From: Heterocephalus glaber
Lineage: Eukaryota > Chordata > Mammalia > Rodentia > Bathyergidae
Length of the DNA stretch: 64,000 bases
Direction of reading: 5' to 3'
Assembly (NCBI RefSeq): GCF_000247695.1
Contig: NW_004624783.1
Location: forward strand, 274,299 to 338,298
Position numbers and translations under genes: made by a program. This document shows positions 58,095-64,000 of the stretch, piece by piece. How positions within the stretch are numbered: position 1 is the first letter of the stretch; each line of letters opens with the position of its first letter. A model generated the notes under the pieces. It was not told where the DNA came from, made no database searches, and was given only the letters and a program-made list of their open reading frames with translations.

Positions 58095-58505
58095 AAGCTT
58101 CACTCAAAGCAGGAGAGGTTTATTTTAGCTCATGGTTACATAGGCTTTGATCCTTTCGCCAGTTCTATTGCTTTATGCCTGTGGTGAGTCAGAAACATTA
58201 TGGCAGAAAGGTGTAGGGGAGCAAAGGCAGCCAGGAAGAGAGAGAAGGGGAGGGAGAGAGAGGCAGAGAGAGAAAGATGAGATGAGATATAGAACCGAAG
58301 GGTGCAGCTTGTGACCTTCTACCATGCCCCACCTGTTTTATTACTTCTCACTAATACTGTCAGAGTATGATCTCATCAATGGGTTAATTCACTTGATGAA
58401 GCGAGAGTCCTCATGATCCAGTCACTTCCCCTAAAACCCCTCAGCTGGCAACCAAGCCTTTGGCACATGAGTTTTTGGGGACATTTCAAATCAAAACCCT
58501 AACAC
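58095..58505 (-). mobile_element. MaLR-like LTR, antisense
   Basis: Begins AGGAGAGGTTTATTTTAGCT, contains a purine-rich (GAGA) middle at 58230-58280, and ends with CCTTTGGCACATGAGTTTTT and GGGGACATTTCAAATCAAAA. It shares layout with the repeat at 62640-63062. Confidence 0.6.
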
Positions 58506-60358
58506 TTCCCAATCTCCCCAGGGCCTCTCATTGGTATGATGTAGAGACCACTGAGGCAGTGACAGAGAAGCTAGGTGACAACAGAAACCCGGGACACTAG
58601 CAGAGGAGGGGACTAGAGTGACACAGAAGCGAAAAAGGATACTAAAAAGGAGGGAGTGGTCATTTGGATGAAATGCTGCCAAGGGTATACGAAGACTGGG
58701 ATGGAAACTAGCAGTCCTCTGGGAGGAAGGTGGCTTTGTCACAAGCCATCCCTTGCCCAGCATGAAGGGCAGGTCTTGGCACCACAGAAACCAAAGTGCC
58801 TCCCCCTATGAAAGCATAGGAGACCTGTGGCCTCCTCAGGGGAAGGGAACTGGTCTAAAACAGTTGGCATTTCAATGTCATGTTTATTTGACTGTCAGGG
58901 ACAGGCCCCAGCACATTTAGTTGCCACTGGGTCCTGCCCTCAGTCCAGGCATCATGGCAGCCTGGCCCAGGCTCCAAAGCCAACAGGCAGGCTACAGAAA
59001 TGGCCAGTGGGGAAGAACTGCAGCTGACACGGAGGTGGTGGCTCACTGCAGAGCCCTCTCTTGCCTCTAGGATCAGCTGGCAGCCAGGGGATTTCTCCAT
59101 GAGAGCCCAGCCCTCATCCCCACTCCTGGGGGAAGAAGTGGCCCATTCCAGACCTCAGACCAGGCCTAAAAATGAGGTGATAGGAAGGCTCCTGCCTGGA
59201 AACAGAGTCATCATTTCCCAAAGCATGTTTTGGGAAAGAAGCTTCCCCTGGGTGGAGGCTGCAGCGTAGGGGAACAGGCTGAGGAGGCAGGGTTGGTATC
59301 TTCCAGAGAGTTTGAGGGAACACTGCCCTCAGGCACCCCCACAGCTGCTCTAGGCTCAGAACATCCCTCTCCTCAGCTTTACCTGGGCCCCTGAGACCAG
59401 GAAGCACACTCGATTCTGGGAAGTCTGCCTGCTCCCAGGCCGTACAGGGCATCCTGGTGACACCAAGGCCCTTGTTCCCTAGAGCCACAAACATGGAAGA
59501 TTGCAGGATGAATGCAGAGGATGGCCGGGTGGGCTCTGCAAGGAGGGCCCTTGCTTCATTGTTCAATTATTCCTTTGAATCACAGCAGAGGGAGACTTAA
59601 AGTAGGTCATAAGCCGTAAGCCTGAAGGGCAAGCAGGCCAGGCCGCAGCCATAGGATCCAGTAGAGAGCAGACAGCCAACTCCTCCCAGCAAGGTCTCTG
59701 AGCTTGATTTTTCAGGGCAAAAATTGGTGCCTGGGTCTGCACTGCCATCTGCTGGCCATTTGGTTGATGACACGAGCCACTCAGTGCTTCCTCCTGAAAG
59801 TGGAGAGCGCTCTTCCCAGCCTGGCAGGCTTGTTTCCACACAATGACTCATAAACGAGATAATGAGGAGCAAGTACGAGCTAAAATATTTACTATAATTA
59901 GCATCTGGTGGAGAAACTTATATATTAAATTGCTTGTAGAAAGAATGTGACCTACAGAGGCTTCTGCATCGTTTAACTCTTTGTATTTCCTGCTGATAGA
60001 GCACACATTTATATTTTTGTGTGATCGCATGGAAAATTGCTTTCTGTAGATGACACAAATATAAAAACTTGTCTTTAGTGCCAATTAGGAAGCAGATATG
60101 TGTCTAAGAATTTTCACGCTTCATTGTAAACACGAATATATTAATCCACCCAATGATTTGTTCCAAGGATTCATTGATGTATGCATCAAGTCCTCATTTT
60201 ATTGTACTGGAGAATATAGAAGTGAAAGAGATAAGAGTCTCTTTTTCTTTCAAGAAGCTTTTTGCTTGTAGGGATGTTAATAAATACAGTTGGCCCTCCA
60301 TATCTTGGACTCAGTATCTGTGGATTCAGCCAAACTTGGATGGAAAATATTCTGCAAA

Positions 60359-60465
60359 AATTTTTTTGTTTGTTTGTTTGTTTGTTTTTTGGTACCAGGG
60401 ATCGAACTCAGGACCTTCCGCTTGTCAGGCAGGTGCCAGAACCACTGAGCTAAATCCCCGGCCCC
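60359..60465 (-). mobile_element. ID SINE inserted in MER2-like element
   Basis: Antisense ID with a (TTTG)n tail, GGTACCAGGGATCGAACTC and GCTAAATCCCCGGCCCC. Target-site duplication TATTCTGCAAAAATTTTT / TATTCTGCAAAATTTTT flanks it. Confidence 0.93.
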
Positions 60466-60595
60466 TATTCTGCAAAATTTTTATCTGTACCAAACATGAA
60501 CAGAGTTCTTGTATCATTTATCTTGGTATAACAACTACATAGCATTCACATTGTATTAAGCATTATAAGTAATCTAGAGATGATTTAAAATGTAC

Positions 60596-60680
60596 AGATT
60601 CTGGAGATCCAGCTCAGTGCTTGCTTAGCATGAGCAAGGTCCTGGGTGTGATTCCCAGCACTGAAAAAGCAAACAAACGA
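60596..60680 (+). mobile_element. ID-type SINE, old copy, in MER2-like element
   Basis: Sense ID-like unit (GGAGATCCAGCTCAGTGCTT ... GTGTGATTCCCAGCACTG) with an A-rich tail containing CAAA units; more diverged than the neighbouring ID at 60359. Confidence 0.8.
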
Positions 60681-62639
60681 GCAAATATACAAAGTACTGT
60701 AGACAGAGGGCCATAGGCTATATGTGAATGCTGTACTATAAAGGTAGCTCTTTATAGAAATGTCCTGAGCATCTGTAGTATTTGGTGACCTTGGAGTCCC
60801 AGAAGCAGTGCTCCATGTATGGATCTGCAGATGCTGAAGGAGGACTGCCATCTGAAAGAAGGCAGATAGGGAAATGTGCCTCTGCAGATGCTCTTGGTGT
60901 CCACCTGTTCACCAGTCTGGCTGCTGCAGGTGTGAGCTGCTATGGCTTCTGCTTGCTCCCTTCTCCAACAATTGCTAACAGATGTTCAGAGGGCAACATC
61001 ACCATGTCTGCCCACCCTTCCACCTTCCCATCCCATCCTGTGCACCCTGTAGCCAATGGCTGGCAGATGTAGGGTCAGCCCCACTCCCAGAGGTCTCCAG
61101 GAGGGACAACCTCCATAGTTCAGTGCTCCATGAAGGGTCAGGATGTGGCCAATTCTGCTCAGAAATCTTGGCTCCGCTCCCTCCTCTGCTCTCCCTGCTT
61201 TCCTCCATTCCCTTCAGTATCTATCTCTGTAAGCAACTTGCTCAAGTATCTCTAGGTCAGGCCCTGCTGCTGGGAACCCAGAAACAAACATAAGCCATCA
61301 AGGAGGCCTGGAAAAGAAGACATGTAAGTTGAGGATTGGAAAGACTTTGCTGTCAAAGTTAGGTTAGACTCAGGCATGTTAAGAAATGGTCCTTCCTCCA
61401 ACAAACACTCGTTGACTGAGTGCCTTCAATGAACAGAGTGCTATTCTGGGGCTTTAGGGACATAGCAAATATGATAAAGTCTTCTTATAATCTAGTAGAG
61501 AGGGAGCTAAACCAGAAAACAAATAGTGGACAACATGATGGATGTATGTAGTTTCTATAGTGAAAATAAAACATTGGCAAAAAGTCAGTGTCATCAGCTG
61601 TCTTCCTTACAACCTCAAAAACCTTGCCGTTGGGCAATCAGAGGATTCAGTTTAACCTTTCTGCAGTTAGAACTCTTTACCTCCAGCAGCTATAGTTTCA
61701 GTCAATGTCAACTTCTATTGAGTTTCTGCTGCACTCCTTTTAAACCATGGCACTGACACCAAACACCTTTCAGACTCTTCCAAAGTTTGTATATGGGGTT
61801 TTGGAACACTCTCCAGGCTTTCCAGTTACATGGGAAAAAAATCATCAAAGTATTTCACCAAGCTCTGGGTTCAGAGCTAGAAGCTGCAGAAAGGACCAGG
61901 GATGCTGGAAGCAGGTAGTAGGCAGGTCTATCTCCTCCCCTCATGGGCAGTGCATAGCTGTGCCTGGGGCAGGGGGCACAGGCCTCTGTGAGCCCAGAGA
62001 CCACTTGTCCTGCAAGGATGTCAGTTCCATTCTTCAGTTCTCATCTTCACTGTAACTCTGACTCAATGTACCTTCCTCCTGCCTGCAGCTCTACAGTTGA
62101 AATCTTTCTTCCCTGTGAGCTCTCTGGGCAGCCATGCTTCATTCATTTTTCTATGACAGGTGGGCACAACCAAATCCCATTGCACAGGAGTTAGCCATTG
62201 AGATTTTTGGAATAAGTGAATCCCAAGACCCTTTATAGTACCTACTTGCCTTTGCTGCTCATGATTCCCAATGCCAGACCAACGACCTTTCTCCATCTCA
62301 CTAGGCTCCTGTTCTTTCTAGCCACAGTGCCTCTGCTCAGCCTGTCCCCAGATCAGAGACTGCTAGTGTCCTTGAAGGAAGCCCCTTGGCTTTGGGATAG
62401 CAGGCCAGTGCGGGAACTCCAAAGTGTCTCACTCAGGGCCAAGGGCTTCCATGTGGGAATCCTAACCTGGTGCCCGGCTCCTACCTGGACACAGTAGGCA
62501 CTAGAGATTTCATTCTCCAGCTCTCCCACTGCAAATCCATATGTTGAAACTGCCTCCCAGGGTGATAGTATTAGGAGGTGGAGCCAGGAGGTGGTCAGGT
62601 CATGAAGGAGGAGCTATTATCCATGGGATTAGTGACTGT

Positions 62640-62814
62640 CTTAGTTTCTTAGTTACTTTCCTATTACTGGAGCACAATACCTAACACCCACAACTGTAAA
62701 AAAAAAAAATGTCTCTTTTGGCTCATAGTTTGTGGAGGTTTCAGTCCATAGTCACCTGGGTCCAAGACAGGGCAGCATGGCAGAGGAGAATTGCTTATGG
62801 TATAGCAGGTAGAA

Positions 62815-62868
<54 letters not shown>

Positions 62869-63062
62869 AAGGGAAGAAGAGGGCCCAGTGGCTCAGCACA
62901 TCCAACAAGGGTTCACCTCCTAAATCACATTTAGCTCTAAAGTCATTAGTGGGCTAATCCGCTGATGAGTGTCATGGTCCCATCATCCAATCTTCTCCCA
63001 AACCCACACCCATGAGTGCACAAGGCTTTGGGGGACATCTAGGTATAAACCATGCCAACATC
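62640..63062 (-). mobile_element. LTR-type repeat nested in the MST LTR, antisense
   Basis: TTTCCTATTACTGGAGCAC, TTTTGGCTCATAGTTTGTGG, a long (AG)n block, then CCTCCTAAATCACATTTAGC and GGCTTTGGGGGACATCTAGG. Inserted into the sense MST LTR. Its structure parallels the repeat at 58095-58505. Confidence 0.6.
62817..62866 (+). repeat. (AG)n microsatellite
   Basis: About 25 AG units inside the antisense LTR-type repeat. Confidence 0.98.
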
Positions 63063-63734
63063 CTTAAAAAGAAGCCAGAGCCAGAGAGCTGCCTCACCTC
63101 TCCCACCATGGGAAGACACAGGGAGAAGACGGCCATTTGTTTATGAACCAGAAAGTCACCCCCACCAGACCCCAAATCTGCCAAGGACTTCCTCTTGGAC
63201 CACCCAGCCCCTTGAACCATGAGAAATAAGCTTCTGTTGCCCACTTGCTAGTATTCTGTTAAAACAGCCTGAACAGATTAAGACACTGCTCCCTCCCAAT
63301 CCACTTTGGAAAGACCTCCTCTGTTCCTATAACCAAACAGCATCCACCTCTCCTCTTGGCTATTCCACAAAGTCTCCCATGGTGACTGTGTTACAGAGTG
63401 GAATTGGAGCCAGTCGTTTCTGATCTGCATGGGACAGAATCTTCCCAATGCAGGAGCAACACTTCTAGGAAAGTCAGCATTCGTCTTCTTCTTCTTTTTA
63501 AATAAAACTCTGGGTTGCCATTAGGACTTTTCAAAATATTCAGTTCTTTCTGTTTTTAAGGGCAGAGTTGGATGGCACTCACTGAAGGTCCTTGAAGTTA
63601 GGAATGGCCACATGACATGCACCGGCCACTGAATTGTGAAGGTAGAGAGCCAGGCTGCTTTGCCCTTGAAACAGTCAAGAGCCTATGTGAGTCTTTGTGC
63701 TCATTCATGTGTGATTGAGGTTTCATTCATGAAA

Positions 63735-64000
63735 TCTCTTCCTATGCCAATGTCTTCAAGAGTTCTACACAAAGACTCAGCAAGTGGCATCTCTTCATAT
63801 TGCAAAGCTTCTGCACAGCAAGAGAAACCACCAACAGTGTGAAGAGATGACCCACAATGTGGGAAAAAAATTTTACCAGCTGTTCCTCAGACATCTCCTA
63901 TCTAGAATCTATAAAGAATTTAAAAAGATCAGACCTCCCAAATTTAAAGACCCAATCCAAAAATGGGCATCTGAAATGAACAGACATTTCTCAGACAAAG
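63735..64000 (+). mobile_element. L1 ORF2 3' fragment, truncated by window edge
   Basis: Contains AAAGCTTCTGCACAGCAAGA, AACCACCAACAGTGTGAAGA, TAGAATCTATAAAGAATTTA and GAACAGACATTTCTCAGA, ordered as in the C-terminal part of L1 ORF2 in sense orientation. The frame is broken by stops. It continues past the window. Confidence 0.88.

Larger units (their letters stand above)
60290..60855 (+). mobile_element. MER2-like Tigger DNA transposon fossil, split by two IDs
   Basis: Starts CAGTTGGCCCTCCATATCTT ('...TCAGTATCTGTGGATTCAGCC'), continues after the ID with ATTAAGCATTATAAGTAATC and TCTAGAGATGATTTAAA, and ends near GTATGGATCTGCAGATGCTG. These are hallmarks of non-autonomous Tigger MER2 elements; the family name is from memory. 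Confidence 0.75.
62490..63290 (+). mobile_element. MST-type MaLR LTR, sense, split by a second repeat
   Basis: Left part ATCCATATGTTGAAACTGCC, GGTGATAGTATTAGGAGGTG and CATGGGATTAGTGACTG; right part CCATGGGAAGACACAGGGAG, ATTTGTTTATGAACCAG, TCTGCCAAGGACTTCC and ACCATGAGAAATAAGCTTCT. These follow the MST LTR order. A different element at 62640-63062 separates the halves. A sequence fossil with no coding capacity. Confidence 0.8.
49488..64000. other. Downstream intergenic region, no gene recognised
   Basis: 14.5 kb rich in interspersed repeats: ID and B1-dID SINEs, MER5A and MER2-like DNA transposon fossils, several MaLR-like LTRs and an L1 ORF2 fragment at the right edge. Open frames are short and mostly fall in repeats. 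An AT-rich, repeat-free block at 59860-60190 may be a conserved noncoding element. Confidence 0.75.

Noticed and set aside
1..64000. CRISPR arrays, bacterial operons, rRNA genes or an undescribed defence-type system
   Set aside because: The window is mammalian: spliced exons, SINE/LINE repeats and microsatellites. The only direct repeats are simple repeats and dispersed retroelements.

Overview
This window is nuclear DNA from a mammal, almost certainly a rodent. It holds one large protein-coding gene on the + strand: ADCYAP1R1, encoding PAC1, the class B G-protein-coupled receptor for PACAP (and, more weakly, VIP). The rodent call rests on many tRNA-Ala-type ID SINEs of both orientations. It is supported by composite SINEs in which a 7SL-derived B1 monomer is joined to an ID-like tail. 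That composite is known from squirrels, dormice, beavers and caviomorphs rather than mice and rats, so a non-murid (perhaps squirrel-related) rodent is likely; the species cannot be fixed from sequence alone.

Layout. 1-5554 is intron 1 or upstream flank with no recognisable exon; the noncoding first exon and its promoter appear to lie outside the window. The start-codon exon begins at 5555 (ATG at 5624). Exons 2-5 (signal peptide and N-terminal extracellular domain) are spread over 5.6-21.4 kb. Exons 7-12 are clustered at 25.0-28.2 kb and encode the rest of the extracellular domain and TM1 to about TM5. Intron 12 (28.2-31.8 kb) is AT-rich and packed with antisense L1 debris. Exon 13 follows at 31.8 kb. 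The large intron region 31.9-41.9 kb contains the two alternative cassettes of the third intracellular loop: a candidate hip exon (84 nt, 34917-35000) and a clear hop exon (84 or 81 nt, 38827-38910). Exons 16-18 (TM6, TM7, cytoplasmic tail) run from 41.9 to 45.05 kb, followed by a long 3'UTR ending near two AATAAA signals at 49356 and 49461. From 49.5 to 64 kb there is no recognisable gene, only SINEs, MER-type DNA transposon fossils, old LTRs and, at the right edge, a piece of L1 ORF2.

Gene product. All splice sites are canonical GT-AG and phases agree throughout. Joining the constitutive exons found here gives 454 codons, exactly 14 fewer than the usual 468-residue null form. The missing piece is the 42-nt alternative exon 6 of the extracellular domain. 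I could not find it in the gap-free 3.56-kb intron where it should sit, although its 21-nt partner exon 5 is intact. This is the main unusual observation. Other points are the hip cassette with exactly the expected length and phase, the tandem CAGCAG acceptor that creates hop1 and hop2, and a shift in N-glycosylation sequons (one gained in the N-terminal domain, one lost in ECL3). I saw no novel non-receptor system. A 100-N assembly gap lies at 32147-32246.
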